Positions 1 through 8,352 of a DNA stretch of 63,743 nt are shown here, in pieces. How positions within the stretch are numbered: position 1 is the stretch's first letter; each line of letters opens with the position of its first letter. The translations under genes and the position numbers were made by a program. The notes under the pieces are model-generated. The model was not told the DNA's origin. It saw only the letters and a list, made by a program, of their open reading frames with translations, and ran no database searches. Source of the DNA: Betaproteobacteria bacterium (GTDB taxonomy: Bacteria > Pseudomonadota > Gammaproteobacteria > Burkholderiales > Rhodocyclaceae); contig JACQYA010000088.1 in assembly GCA_016208425.1 (NCBI GenBank), positions 1-63,743 of the forward strand, given 5' to 3'.

Positions 1-1016
1 AAGCCCGCCTCCGGCAGGCGGGGGCGCCAGCGCTCGATGCGCCGCGGGTCGGCCGTCAGATAGGGCAGCGCGGCGGGAACCGTTTCCAGCGTGGTGCCGA
101 AATGCAAAGGCAGACTGAGCGGAAACGCCCAGTAATCGTGGCTGTCCAGAGGCTCGCCGCTGGTAATGACGGCATTCGTTCCGGTGACGGTTTCCAGCAA
201 CGCCTTCAGCGGTGGCTTGCAAACCAGCGTCAGGCGCGAAACGCCGCCGGCCTTCAGCAGGGGAACGTAGCGCGCGAACTGGATCTCGTCGCCAAACCCC
301 TGTTCCGGCCAGATGAGCAGAGACTTCCCGGCCAGCGGTTCGCCCTGCCACTGCGGGAAGAGGACATCGGGAGGCGTTACCGGGCGCCCTTTTTTTTGCG
401 GGTGATAACGGGTTTCGTAGTGCGGCCAGCCCTCGGTGTAGCGGCCGAGAGAGAGCAACAGGAACCCGAGGTTGTGGTGCGCTTCGACGTTGCCGGGTTG
501 CAGTTCGAGCGCGCGCCGGAAGCTGCTTTCGGCCTCGCCGAACCGGCGTTGTCGGCGCAAGGCGTTGCCCAGGTTGAAGTGCGCTTCCAGACCGTCGGGC
601 CGGGTTTCTATGGCTCGCCGGAGAACCTCTTCGGCGTCTTCCGCGCGACCCAGATTCGCCAACGCATCGCCCAAGTTGTTGAGCGCTTCGATGTAACCGG
701 GTTTCAGCCCGATGGCCCGGCGGAAGCAGGGTTCCGCTTCTTCCCAACGTTCCAGATCGTTGAGCGTGGTGCCCAGGTTGAAATGGATCTCGGCATCGCC
801 GGGATTCAGTGCAGCCGCCTTCGTCATTGCCTCGGCGGCATCGCGCTTGCGCCCCAGCAAGTTCAGGCAGACGCCCAGCGACTTCCAGACAAACGCGCTT
901 TGCGGGCAGGTTCGGGCCAGTGTCCTGGCCAAGGCCTCGCCGTCGGCAAAACGCTTTTGTTGGAACAACGCAAGAAGCTGATCGACTTCTTCGGCAGACG
1001 GTTCAATTTTCCTCAT
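1..1016 (-). CDS. TPR protein with glycosyltransferase-like C-terminal region (3' truncated by window edge)
   Basis: I translated this minus-strand frame directly; it stays open from an ATG at 1014-1016 to the window edge, so the C-terminus is missing. The first ~190 residues are tandem tetratricopeptide repeats with the usual pattern (for example AEIHFNLGTTLNDLERWEEA and further copies ending in LKPGY and LQPGN). After a GRYTEGWPHYETRY linker comes a domain with WPEQGFGDEIQFARYVPLL, typical of the heptosyltransferase/glycosyltransferase-9-like tail found on many proteobacterial TPR proteins. No signal peptide is visible, so it is probably cytoplasmic. The role is unknown; proteins of this build are often linked to glycosylation. 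The frame and domain assignment are clear, the function is not. Confidence 0.8.
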   Translation of the reverse strand, partial: MRKIEPSAEEVDQLLALFQQKRFADGEALARTLARTCPQSAFVWKSLGVCLNLLGRKRDAAEAMTKAAALNPGDAEIHFNLGTTLNDLERWEEAEPCFRRAIGLKPGYIEALNNLGDALANLGRAEDAEEVLRRAIETRPDGLEAHFNLGNALRRQRRFGEAESSFRRALELQPGNVEAHHNLGFLLLSLGRYTEGWPHYETRYHPQKKGRPVTPPDVLFPQWQGEPLAGKSLLIWPEQGFGDEIQFARYVPLLKAGGVSRLTLVCKPPLKALLETVTGTNAVITSGEPLDSHDYWAFPLSLPLHFGTTLETVPAALPYLTADPRRIERWRPRLPEAG

Positions 1017-1060
1017 CGTTGTGCCGATCCCGGGCATTTCACAAAAATCCGACAATGCCC

Positions 1061-1134
1061 GTGGGAGCGGCCTTGGCCGCGATGGGGCGGCGGCGATGCA
1101 ACAAACACCCTATCGCGGCCAAGGCCGCTCCCAC
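1061..1134. repeat. REP-like palindromic pair
   Basis: Two perfect 23-nt inverted arms, 1061-1083 and 1112-1134, are separated by 28 nt. The left arm starts GTGGGAGCGGCCTTGGCCGC, and each arm itself contains the palindrome GCGGCCTTGGCCGC, so each folds alone as well as with its partner. It lies between two same-strand genes (flavoprotein upstream, TPR gene downstream). GTGGGAGCGGC-type units are a familiar family of intergenic REP elements in gamma- and betaproteobacteria, mobilised by RAYT transposases. No RAYT gene is in this window. Confidence 0.75.
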
Positions 1135-1147
1135 ACGGGGGGTGAAT

Positions 1148-2443
1148 TTATGAAGCATCCTGGGGGAACGGGGGGTTTGGGTTCCCGCCGCCTTCACGGT
1201 TCAACCAGCCGAGCGCGCCCAGTCCCGCAGCACGGCCGCCGGCAAAGCAGGCGGTGAGCAGGTAGCCGCCGGTCGGCGCCTCCCAGTCGAGCATCTCTCC
1301 GGCGCAGAACGTGCCGGGCAGCTTGTGCAGCATCAGGTTTTTGTCGAGCGCCTCGAACATCACGCCACCGGCGCTGCTGATCGCCTCGTCCAGCGGGCGC
1401 GGCGCGACGAGGCGCAGCGGCAACGCCTTGATCGCCGCCGCCAGTTTTTCGGGATCGGAAAAAGCTTCCGGCGCCACGCATTCGCGCAGCAGGGCGACCT
1501 TGACACCCTTCAGTCCGAGCCGGCTCTGCAAGTGGCCGGACAGCGAGCGCGAGCCGCGCGGGTGGGCAATCTCGTCGACGACGTACCGCCACTCGCGGCC
1601 GGGGAGCAAATCCAGGTGCAGCAGGGCGCTGCCGTTCGCTTCTATCGCGTCGCGCAAAGGGGCGGACAGGGCGTAGATCAAGCCGCCTTCGACCCCCGTC
1701 GCGGTGACGACAAATTCGCCCGCTTGCCGGATGCGTTTGCCGGCCCGGTCGGCCAGCGAGGCGACGACCGGCTTGACCGGCCGGCCGGCAAAACGTTCGC
1801 GCAGATGCGCGCTCCAACCGACATCGAAGCCGCAATTCGCCGGGCGCAGCGGCGCGATCGGAATACCAGCCTGTTCCATTTGCCGCACCCAGCGGCCGTC
1901 CGAACCGAGTTTTGCCCGGCTGCCGCCGCCCAGGGCCAACACCACCGCGCCGGCAAAGACGGATCGCTCGCCGTGCGGCGTCGAGAAACGTAGCGCGCGC
2001 TGCCCGTTTTCCAGCGTCCAGCCGCACCAGCGATGGCGCATGTGGAAACGGACGCCGGTTTCGCGCAGGCGTTTCAGCCAGGCGCGCAGCAGCGGCGCGG
2101 CTTTCATGTCGGCCGGGAAGACGCGCCCGGAACTGCCGACAAAGGTGGCTATGCCCAGGCCAGCAATCCACTCGCGCAAAGCGTTTGGGCCGAAAGTGTC
2201 GAGCAGCGGCGCGATATCCGCTTCGCGTTCCCGGTAGCGGGCGCGAAACGCGGCGGCGGGCTCGGAATGCGTGATATTCATGCCACCCTTGCCGGCGATC
2301 AGGAACTTGCGGCCGACCGAGGGCATGGCGTCGAAAAGATCGACCCGCACCCCGTGCCCGCTCAACGCCTCGGCGGCCATCAGGCCGGCCGGGCCGCCGC
2401 CGACGACGGCGGCCGTACAGGGGAAATTTGCGGGCAGGGGCAT
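1148..2443 (-). CDS. FAD-dependent flavoprotein, HI0933/YhiN-like (TIGR03862 type)
   Basis: This 431-residue protein starts with a Rossmann dinucleotide-binding motif (VVGGGPAGLMAAEAL, residues ~13-27) followed by GRKFLIAGKGGMNITHSEP, the signature of the HI0933-like flavoprotein family. A C-terminal GG-rich FAD segment (SSAGGVMFEALDKNLMLHK, then GEMLDWEAPTGGYLLTACFAGGRAAG) completes the fold. The family is widespread, NAD(P)/FAD-dependent and poorly characterised; no substrate can be assigned. The start at 2443 was chosen because the Rossmann strand begins ten residues later. It stands alone on the minus strand, divergent from the ribosomal-protein operon. Confidence 0.85.
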   Translation of the reverse strand: MPLPANFPCTAAVVGGGPAGLMAAEALSGHGVRVDLFDAMPSVGRKFLIAGKGGMNITHSEPAAAFRARYREREADIAPLLDTFGPNALREWIAGLGIATFVGSSGRVFPADMKAAPLLRAWLKRLRETGVRFHMRHRWCGWTLENGQRALRFSTPHGERSVFAGAVVLALGGGSRAKLGSDGRWVRQMEQAGIPIAPLRPANCGFDVGWSAHLRERFAGRPVKPVVASLADRAGKRIRQAGEFVVTATGVEGGLIYALSAPLRDAIEANGSALLHLDLLPGREWRYVVDEIAHPRGSRSLSGHLQSRLGLKGVKVALLRECVAPEAFSDPEKLAAAIKALPLRLVAPRPLDEAISSAGGVMFEALDKNLMLHKLPGTFCAGEMLDWEAPTGGYLLTACFAGGRAAGLGALGWLNREGGGNPNPPFPQDAS

Positions 2444-2547
2444 GGTGTCGGGAGCCTGTGGGCCGCTCGATGCGGCGCGCTATAGTACCGACATGGTAGC
2501 CGATTCGCGCCGGACAAGAAAAACCGTTGATTTTCCGTGATTTTCCG

Positions 2548-2577
2548 TTGCTTCTCAAGCCGTTAATCGCTTATAAT
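2548..2577 (+). promoter_or_regulatory. Probable sigma-70 promoter of rpsF operon
   Basis: A perfect TATAAT -10 (2572-2577) is preceded by TTGCTT (2548-2553) at an 18-nt spacer. Transcription would start near 2584, about 58 nt before rpsF. Position and sequence fit; this is a prediction. Confidence 0.6.
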
Positions 2578-2641
2578 GCCCGGCTTTTCCACCTTGCTCC
2601 ACCGTTCGCATGGCGGGGGGCTTCAACCATAAGGAGTGTTC

Positions 2642-3043
2642 ATGCGTCATTACGAAATCGTTTTTATTGTCCACCCGGATCAGAGCGAGCAGGTTCCGGC
2701 GATGGTCGAGCGCTACAAGGCGCTTGTTGCCACGCACGGCGGGCAAATCCACCGCCTCGAAGACTGGGGCCGCCGGCAGCTGGCTTACCCGATCCAGAAA
2801 ATCCACAAGGCGCATTATGTGCTGATGAACATCGAATGCGACGGCACCACGCTCAATGAGCTGGAGCACGGCTTCAAGTTCAACGACGCCGTCCTTCGCC
2901 ACCTGACCATCAAGATGAAGCGCGCGGTGACGGCGCCATCGCCGATGATGAAGGAAGAGAAGTCCAGGTCGATGCTGGACGCCAAGGTCGAAACGCCGGC
3001 CGAAGCCGCTGCCAAACCAGCCGCCGAACAAGCGGCCGCCTGA
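2642..3043 (+). CDS. rpsF: 30S ribosomal protein bS6
   Basis: This 133-residue protein starts [19 protein letters not shown] and contains the bS6 core with [20 protein letters not shown]. The C-terminal tail after ~residue 105 is rich in Ala/Pro/Lys/Glu, as in other betaproteobacteria. AAGGAG at 2631-2636 lies 5 nt before the ATG at 2642. An in-frame GTG at 2636 overlaps the Shine-Dalgarno sequence and is rejected as the start. bS6 binds bS18 on the 30S platform, and rpsR lies two genes downstream in the same operon. Confidence 0.97.
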   Translation: MRHYEIVFIVHPDQSEQVPAMVERYKALVATHGGQIHRLEDWGRRQLAYPIQKIHKAHYVLMNIECDGTTLNELEHGFKFNDAVLRHLTIKMKRAVTAPSPMMKEEKSRSMLDAKVETPAEAAAKPAAEQAAA

Positions 3044-3399
3044 GTGTCGGTGCTCTGCTGAAGCTTGCGGAAAACGCTGTCGCGCTGAGCGGCGTCCTGA
3101 TCGAGCGCAAGGCGCTGCGTTTCACCCCGGCCGGCGTACCGGTCACGGAATGCACCATCGGGCACCGGTCGGAACAGGTCGAAGCGGGATGCCCACGGCG
3201 CGTCGAGTGCGAGGTTCAGGCCGTCGGCCTGGGCCAAACAGCAAAGTGGTTGCAGGCGGCCGCTCCGGGATGCGCGGTTCGGTTGACCGGCTTCCTGGCA
3301 GCGAAAAGCCAGCACAGCAGGCAGCTCAGATTGCACTTAACGATGATCGAATTTGTAGAAGGAAACGAAAATGGGACGATTTTTCAAGAAGAAAGATGA
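3040..3399 (+). CDS. priB: Primosomal replication protein N (PriB), probable CTG start
   Basis: The frame between rpsF and rpsR encodes an OB-fold single-stranded-DNA-binding protein of PriB type: [20 protein letters not shown], then [13 protein letters not shown], then [20 protein letters not shown]. PriB links PriA and DnaT during replication restart. No ATG, GTG or TTG occurs in frame before the conserved core. The best start is CTG at 3040-3042, which overlaps the rpsF stop as CTGA, exactly where ATGA couplings occur in related operons. That gives about 119 residues. The 3' end overlaps rpsR by 29 nt. The gene identity is well supported; the start codon is inferred. Confidence 0.8.
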   Translation: MSVGALLKLAENAVALSGVLIERKALRFTPAGVPVTECTIGHRSEQVEAGCPRRVECEVQAVGLGQTAKWLQAAAPGCAVRLTGFLAAKSQHSRQLRLHLTMIEFVEGNENGTIFQEER

Positions 3400-3649
3400 C
3401 AAGAACGACAAGAAGAAACGTGGCAGCGGGCTGTTCAAGCGCCGCAAGTTCTGCCGTTTCAGCCTGGAGAAGATGGAGGGGGTCGACTACAAGGATGTCG
3501 ATCTGTTCAAGGAGTACATCGCCGAGAACGCCAAGATCATGCCGGCCCGCCTGACCGGCACCAAGGCCGGCTACCAGCGCCTGTTGTCGGTTGCCATCAA
3601 GCGCGCCCGCTTCCTGGCGCTGCTGCCTTACACCGACAACCACCAGTAA
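3371..3649 (+). CDS. rpsR: 30S ribosomal protein bS18
   Basis: This 92-residue basic protein carries the bS18 signature [20 protein letters not shown] and ends in [16 protein letters not shown]. The N-terminus is lysine-rich ([15 protein letters not shown]). GAAGGAAAC just before the ATG supplies the ribosome binding site inside priB, whose reading frame runs on past this start. bS18 dimerises with bS6 on the small-subunit platform. Confidence 0.97.
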   Translation: MGRFFKKKDDKNDKKKRGSGLFKRRKFCRFSLEKMEGVDYKDVDLFKEYIAENAKIMPARLTGTKAGYQRLLSVAIKRARFLALLPYTDNHQ

Positions 3650-3663
3650 GCGAGGACAAGACG

Positions 3664-4113
3664 ATGCAAATTATTCTGATGGAGAAGGTCGTCAACCTCG
3701 GCAACCTCGGCGATCTGGTCAACGTGAAACCGGGCTATGCCCGCAACTTCCTGATTCCCGGCGGCAAGGCCAAACGCGCTACGCCGGCCGCGATGAAGGA
3801 GTTTGAAGTCAAGCGCGCCGAACTCGAAAAAGTGGCCGCCGAGAAACTGGCCGCCTGCCAGGCCTTTGCCGAAAAGCTCAACGGCGTGGTCGTCAAGGTC
3901 GCGCGCAAGGCAGGTGTCGACGGTCGTCTGTTCGGTTCCGTGACCAACTTCGACGTTGCCGATGCGCTCAAGGCGCAAGGTTTCGATGTCGAGAAATCCT
4001 CGGTGCGCATGCCGATGGGCCCGATCAAGACGGTGAGCGAAACTTCCCTGGAGATTGCGTTGCATACCGACGTGATGGCCACTATTACTGTGGCGGTTGT
4101 TGGCGAGAGCTGA
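3664..4113 (+). CDS. rplI: 50S ribosomal protein bL9
   Basis: This 149-residue protein starts [20 protein letters not shown], followed by [16 protein letters not shown], the bL9 N-terminal rRNA-binding domain. A long connecting helix and the C-terminal domain ([19 protein letters not shown]) follow. The length equals that of typical bL9. It is the last gene of the rpsF-priB-rpsR-rplI operon and is followed by a strong intrinsic terminator at 4138. Confidence 0.97.
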   Translation: MQIILMEKVVNLGNLGDLVNVKPGYARNFLIPGGKAKRATPAAMKEFEVKRAELEKVAAEKLAACQAFAEKLNGVVVKVARKAGVDGRLFGSVTNFDVADALKAQGFDVEKSSVRMPMGPIKTVSETSLEIALHTDVMATITVAVVGES

Positions 4114-4137
4114 TTCCGCCCGGTCAAGCGGTAAAGC

Positions 4138-4171
4138 AAAGACCCCGTGGAGCGATCCACGGGGTCTTTTT
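4138..4171 (+). terminator. Rho-independent terminator after rplI
   Basis: An 11-bp perfect stem, GACCCCGTGGA (4141-4151) with TCCACGGGGTC (4156-4166), has a GCGA tetraloop and is followed by TTTTT. Three A residues before the stem can pair with the first T residues. It closes the rpsF operon and lies between convergent genes; the opposite strand has a weaker T-tract. Confidence 0.93.
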
Positions 4172-4221
4172 CTTGTGCGCCCAGGAAGGGCGCACTCGTT
4201 TGGAAACCGAAAGTACTACCG

Positions 4222-5562
4222 TCAGGCTGAATCGGTTGGCGCGTCGATACCGTGCTTGCGCATTTTTTCCCAGAGATTTTTGCGGCTGATACCGAGCGAT
4301 TGGGCGGTTTCGCCGATGCGCCAGGCATGGTCGTGGAGCTGCTGTTCGACGTAGCGTTTCTCGCAGGCGGCCAGGTAGGTAATCAGTGTGTCGCCCGAGA
4401 CCGACGTGGCGGGCACGGGCGATAGCGTGTCGCCGAGCAGGATGTCCGGCCCCAGTTCGGGACGATCCGACAGGATGCAGGCGCGTTCGATGCAATGCTT
4501 CAGTTCGCGGATATTGCCAGGCCAGGGATGCGATAGCAGGATGCGCTCGCCGGCGACCGTGAAGGAAAATGGCGCGCCGCTTTTTTTTGTCGATTGCTCC
4601 TCGGCAAATTGTCGCGCCAGCCACAGGATGTCTTCGCGCCGTTCGCGCAAAGGGGGAATGCGCAGATGGATGACGTTGATGCGATAGTAAAGGTCTTCCC
4701 GGAAGCGGGCGATCTCCACTAACCGGCGCAGATCTTCGTGAGTGGCGCAGACGAGCCGGACCTTGATGTGAATGGCCGACTCGCCGCCGACGCGGGTTAC
4801 CGTGCGCTCCTGAATCGCGCGCAGCAGTTTTACCTGCATGACGAGCGGCATGTCGCCGACCTCGTCCAGGAACAGTGTGCCGCCGTCCGCCTGCTCGAAG
4901 TAACCGCGCTTTTCCCGGATGGCTCCGGTAAACGCTCCCTTCTCGAAACCGAACAGCTCGGATTCGAGAAGGGTTTCTGGAATCGCGCCGCAATTGACGG
5001 CGACGAAAGGCCGCTTCGCCAATCCGGGGCCAAGCTCGTGCAGGCGCTGTGCGACACGTTCCTTGCCGACGCCGGATTCGCCGGTGATGAGCACCGTACC
5101 GTCGGAGTCGGCCAGCCGTCCCAGCATCTGCTCGATGCGTCGTATGCCGGCGGATACTCCCAGCACAAAGCCATCGGGCAGCGTGGGTCCGTGCGGCGCA
5201 CCCAGTTCACGGATGCGCCGCACCAGCGCGTCCACGTCCAGCGGCTTGGCCAGATAGTCGGCGGCGCCCAGCTTGAGCAGGCGCACGGCTTGATCCAGAG
5301 CGCCGTAGCCGGTCATGAACAGGAAGGGCGGAACCTCTTTTTCGGCCTGGCGCAGTTGCAGGAAAATATCTTCGCCGTTCATGTCCGGCAGACGGATGTC
5401 GCTCACCACGACGTTGTAGCGCCGGCGCCGCAGAGCCATCAGGGCTTCCCTGCCGCGTTTGTGCCAATCGTGGTCGAAGCCTTCCATGTCGAAGCGCTCG
5501 CACAGGGCTTCGCCCATCAGTTCGTCGTCTTCGATCAGGCAGACGCGCAGTGGAGGGGTCAT
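4222..5562 (-). CDS. NtrC-family sigma-54-dependent response regulator (AioR/ArxR-like position)
   Basis: This 446-residue activator has a receiver domain (residues ~5-120, phospho-acceptor D55 in VVVSDIRLPDMNG, conserved K in YLAKPLD), an AAA+ domain with Walker A GESGVGKE and the sigma-54 contact loop GAFTGA, and a C-terminal Fis-type helix-turn-helix (IGETAQSLGISRKNLWEKM). The start at 5562 is the ATG overlapping the kinase stop by 4 nt (ATGA), and the receiver domain starts right after it. It is the last gene of a binding protein-kinase-regulator operon. By analogy with AioXSR it should activate a sigma-54 promoter; a good candidate lies in the divergent region at 8051. The activating signal is unknown. 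Confidence 0.92.
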   Translation of the reverse strand: MTPPLRVCLIEDDELMGEALCERFDMEGFDHDWHKRGREALMALRRRRYNVVVSDIRLPDMNGEDIFLQLRQAEKEVPPFLFMTGYGALDQAVRLLKLGAADYLAKPLDVDALVRRIRELGAPHGPTLPDGFVLGVSAGIRRIEQMLGRLADSDGTVLITGESGVGKERVAQRLHELGPGLAKRPFVAVNCGAIPETLLESELFGFEKGAFTGAIREKRGYFEQADGGTLFLDEVGDMPLVMQVKLLRAIQERTVTRVGGESAIHIKVRLVCATHEDLRRLVEIARFREDLYYRINVIHLRIPPLRERREDILWLARQFAEEQSTKKSGAPFSFTVAGERILLSHPWPGNIRELKHCIERACILSDRPELGPDILLGDTLSPVPATSVSGDTLITYLAACEKRYVEQQLHDHAWRIGETAQSLGISRKNLWEKMRKHGIDAPTDSA

Positions 5563-7010
5563 GTTGTGGCTCCAGTGGGAAGCAAAACCACGAAGCGGGT
5601 CAGGCAGTCCCCGCTTTTTACCGCGATCTGCCCACCCAGTTGCGAAACGATCTGGTAGGTGACCCACAGCCCCAAGCCATGCCCGGTTTCGTCGCCGCTC
5701 ACAAAAGGCTCGAAAAGATGCGCCATCATCTCGGGTGGAACGATGCGGCCGGCGTTCTCGACTTCGATCGTCAACCGCTGGTCTGCATGGCGCATGGCGC
5801 AGCGTACCGTGCCGGCGGGTTCGGAGGCGTGTATGGCGTTGAGCAACAGGTTTATCAGCACCTGGCGCATCAGGGTTGCCGGCAGCGCCACCGGCGATGC
5901 GATATCGCTGTCCAGCTCGATGACTACCTCACGCTTGTGCGCTTCGCCGGCCAGGAGCATTTGCACATCCTCCAGGTCTTGTGGCGCCATGTCGCGACTC
6001 TCCACCCTGGCTTCCACGAGCATGGTGCCGACCGTGTCGCGGATCTGGGCAAGACCGCGCTCGATCATCGCCACGGTCTTCAAGGTGCGTTCGTCATGGC
6101 CGCCGCGAAGTTTGAAATTGTCCAGCGCGACCAGCATGCCGCCGAGCGGATTATTGATCTCGTGGGCGAGACCCGCCGAGAGCCGGCCGATGGCGGCCAG
6201 CCGCTCCGAACGGATCATTTCCTGTTCCAGCAAACGTTTTTTCTGCAAGGCTTTCACCATCACGCCATAGGTTTCAAACAGTTGGCCGAGTTCGTCCTGG
6301 TAAAGATAGGTCGCGGCGGGAGGGTGCTCGATGACGCCACGAGCCACGTCGCCAATGCCCCTCGCCAACTCGACCAGCGGAACAGACGTGCGTCGCCCCC
6401 AGTACCAGTTGATCGGCAACAGGATGGCGAGTATGAGCAGGCCGGTGACGGCGCTACGCCAGGCGACGACACGAAAACGCGGCAGAAAAACCCCTTTGGA
6501 GTGGACGATGACGAGCGTGCCCAGGCGCGCCCCTTCCTCGGCGATGGGTACGGCGATATAAATTTGCAGCGGACTGAAATAGTCGATGATCGGCGCGTCT
6601 ATTTGCGGTCGAGCCGCGATCAAGCGCGAGAGGTGTGTGTAATCCTCGCCCAGCCGCGACAGATCCGCCAGCATGGGCACAAGTTTGGGATGGCTGGAAA
6701 CGAAGACGTGCTGTTCCCGGTCGAGCACCAGAATCATCTCGGGCTGGATCGGGTTGTCGGCACCCTCGCCATGCAGCGGCGCCCGGATGATTTCAAAGCC
6801 GCGCCAAACCTCTTCCTGGAGCATGGCCGGGAAAAGATTCTTGGCCAGAATGCGACCGAGATTCGCGGAGCTGTTCAGCAAGTCGTTTTGCAGATCGTTG
6901 TAAGCCTGCGCGATCAGCGCGGCCGATACCGCCAGGGTTGCCGCGACGATAAGCAGGCTGCCCCAGAGGGGGATCTTGTAGCGAAAACTGAGATTGAACA
7001 GAAATCTCAT
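5559..7010 (-). CDS. Membrane sensor histidine kinase (AioS/ArxS-like position)
   Basis: This 483-residue kinase has an N-terminal membrane helix (residues ~13-36), a periplasmic region of ~150 residues, a second membrane helix (~185-205, TGLLILAILLPINWYWG), a HAMP-like linker, a DHp domain with H-box GLAHEINNPLGG and an HATPase_c domain (NLLLNAIHASEP, then GLGLWVTYQIVSQLGG). It overlaps the binding-protein stop and the regulator start by 4 nt each, so the three are translationally coupled. It probably receives its signal from the periplasmic binding protein rather than binding ligand alone; that is inference from AioXSR. Confidence 0.92.
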   Translation of the reverse strand: MRFLFNLSFRYKIPLWGSLLIVAATLAVSAALIAQAYNDLQNDLLNSSANLGRILAKNLFPAMLQEEVWRGFEIIRAPLHGEGADNPIQPEMILVLDREQHVFVSSHPKLVPMLADLSRLGEDYTHLSRLIAARPQIDAPIIDYFSPLQIYIAVPIAEEGARLGTLVIVHSKGVFLPRFRVVAWRSAVTGLLILAILLPINWYWGRRTSVPLVELARGIGDVARGVIEHPPAATYLYQDELGQLFETYGVMVKALQKKRLLEQEMIRSERLAAIGRLSAGLAHEINNPLGGMLVALDNFKLRGGHDERTLKTVAMIERGLAQIRDTVGTMLVEARVESRDMAPQDLEDVQMLLAGEAHKREVVIELDSDIASPVALPATLMRQVLINLLLNAIHASEPAGTVRCAMRHADQRLTIEVENAGRIVPPEMMAHLFEPFVSGDETGHGLGLWVTYQIVSQLGGQIAVKSGDCLTRFVVLLPTGATT

Positions 7011-7861
7011 TTTTCGTCGAGGATGCGCATGACCTGCTCGACACGGCGGTAAAGCTGCGGATCGCCGGCAATGAAACCGTCGAGATTCAGCTCCTTCAAC
7101 AGTGGCTTGCCCTCGGGGTCTGTCGCCATCTCCAACAGCAGTTTGCGCATCGCTTCAAACTCCGCATCGCTAACCCCGATCTGGGCAACGAAGGGGGCAA
7201 AGCCATACTCTTCGGACTTGGAGACGATGCGCGTCGTGGACGTCAGTTCGGGTTTGCCGATCGACAGGGTTTCCCAAACGTGGCTGCTGACCGCGCCGCC
7301 GTCGGCCAGGCCGTTCCCGACCGCTTCCAATACCCGTCGATGCGACCAGGCGAAGAAGGTCTTGCCGAAGAAATGCGCCGGATCTTCTCCCACCTGATGG
7401 AGCATGAGACGGGGCGCGAGATAACCGGTGTTGGAGTAAGGATCGGTAAAGGCAAATATTTTGCCCTTCAATTGCGCCATCGAGACCGTGGTTTTATCGC
7501 TCGCCGGAACGATCAGATAAGAGCGGTAGTAAGGGCGGCCGGCGGAAACCGGCGTTGCCAGCAGGCGCACCTGCTTTTTGAAGTAGACATAGGGGTAGTC
7601 GCAGACCCAGGCGAAATCGAGTTTTTTTAAGCGCAGCAAATCCATCGTTTCGATGTACTTGTCGCGCTGCACGAACTCGACACGCCGGTTGAGTTTGCGC
7701 TCCATGTAGAGCCGCCACGCCTCCAGGGGACGATATTGGTCGTTGGGAAAGGTCGGGGTAAGGCCGATACGCAATGGTTTTTCCGTTGCGTGCATCGTGG
7801 GTGAGCCAGCCACGATGCCCGGCATCATTGCCAGCAACAAACAAAGAATCATGCGTTTCAT
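7007..7861 (-). CDS. PhnD-like periplasmic oxyanion-binding protein (AioX/ArxX-like position)
   Basis: This 284-residue protein has a signal peptide (MKRMILCLLLAMMPGIVAG) and the PhnD/AioX-type substrate-binding fold (GLTPTFPNDQYRPLEAW, KIFAFTDPYSNTGYLAPRLM). There is no transporter permease or ATPase next to it; instead it precedes a kinase and a sigma-54 regulator, the arrangement of the arsenite sensor AioXSR. The mature protein has one cysteine, C88 in FAWVCDYPY; AioX uses a cysteine to bind arsenite, but I cannot show equivalence. ATG at 7859-7861 with GGAGAG 5 nt upstream is preferred to the TTG one codon earlier. The ligand could be an arsenic, selenium, sulfur or other oxyanion. Confidence 0.85.
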   Translation of the reverse strand: MKRMILCLLLAMMPGIVAGSPTMHATEKPLRIGLTPTFPNDQYRPLEAWRLYMERKLNRRVEFVQRDKYIETMDLLRLKKLDFAWVCDYPYVYFKKQVRLLATPVSAGRPYYRSYLIVPASDKTTVSMAQLKGKIFAFTDPYSNTGYLAPRLMLHQVGEDPAHFFGKTFFAWSHRRVLEAVGNGLADGGAVSSHVWETLSIGKPELTSTTRIVSKSEEYGFAPFVAQIGVSDAEFEAMRKLLLEMATDPEGKPLLKELNLDGFIAGDPQLYRRVEQVMRILDEK

Positions 7862-7873
7862 CAATCTCTCCCT

Positions 7874-7889
7874 GTTACGGAACGGTAAC
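7874..7889. promoter_or_regulatory. Operator candidate 1, GTTAC-N6-GTAAC
   Basis: The sequence GTTACGGAACGGTAAC is a dyad of GTTAC/GTAAC arms just upstream of the binding-protein gene's Shine-Dalgarno region. It is one of three related 16-mers confined to this divergent region. It may be a binding site for the NtrC-type regulator or its own autoregulation site (inference). Confidence 0.6.
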
Positions 7890-7916
7890 GCTAAAACCGC
7901 CTTACCGGTGAATGTT

Positions 7917-7932
7917 ATTACCGGGCGGTAAC
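7917..7932. promoter_or_regulatory. Operator candidate 2, degenerate GTTAC-N6-GTAAC
   Basis: ATTACCGGGCGGTAAC matches operator candidate 1 at 12 of 16 positions and keeps the TTACC/GGTAA dyad. It lies 43 bp (about four helical turns) from copy 1. The -24 element at 8051 is ~120-135 bp further along, a normal distance for an enhancer of a sigma-54 promoter. Confidence 0.55.
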
Positions 7933-8050
7933 GTCGATCCTGTTTTTTCTCGACCGGCTATTCGATCCCCGGTAGCACGGGGCTGTTCATGCGTGCTGCA
8001 AACACAAAACTGCTCGTTTATTCAGTTGCTTATGTTCTGTGTTAATTCGA

Positions 8051-8066
8051 TGGCCCGGTTTGTGCT
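8051..8066 (+). promoter_or_regulatory. Sigma-54 (-24/-12) promoter candidate
   Basis: TGGCCCGGTTTGTGCT matches the consensus TGGCACG-N4-TTGCW at 10 of 12 defined positions, with GG (8052-8053) and GC (8064-8065) separated by exactly 10 nt. It faces the molybdoenzyme string, and two dyad sites lie upstream. Transcription would start near 8077, giving a ~275-nt leader. A weaker match (GG 8225-8226, GC 8237-8238, perfect TTGCT) lies closer to the gene. Confidence 0.6.
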
Positions 8067-8267
8067 CTTACGTCTGCGAGCACCGCATCGAATTCATTTC
8101 TTCATCGACGCCAAACAATCGATCTGGACGCAAATAACATGCCTGTCAGTAATCGCCATTTACCGGTAAAGGCCGCCATAGCCGAACCGTCGTATTGCGC
8201 GGCAGGGGTCGAAAAGGCATCGACGGGCGTTTGCTTGCTTCAGGCGCGATGAACAAACAGGCATCAG

Positions 8268-8283
8268 GTTACTGGACGGTAAC
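8268..8283. promoter_or_regulatory. Operator candidate 3, GTTAC-N6-GTAAC
   Basis: GTTACTGGACGGTAAC is nearly identical to copy 1 (differences only in the spacer) and lies 70 nt before the molybdoenzyme ATG, downstream of the best sigma-54 promoter. A related palindrome without the spacer, TTTACCGGTAAA, is at 8159-8170. The remainder of 7890-8340 shows no open reading frame with coding character. Confidence 0.55.
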
Positions 8284-8352
8284 AGGTTTCGGGCGTTCCC
8301 AGCCACAGAGGGCAGGGCGCGAGGGCGTTATATCTATCGGGAGGGTCATCGT

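Noticed and set aside
8225-8240. Second sigma-54 promoter close to the TtrA-like gene
   Set aside because: GG/GC spacing and the -12 box fit, but the -24 box is poor (CGGGCGT); the site at 8051 is better.
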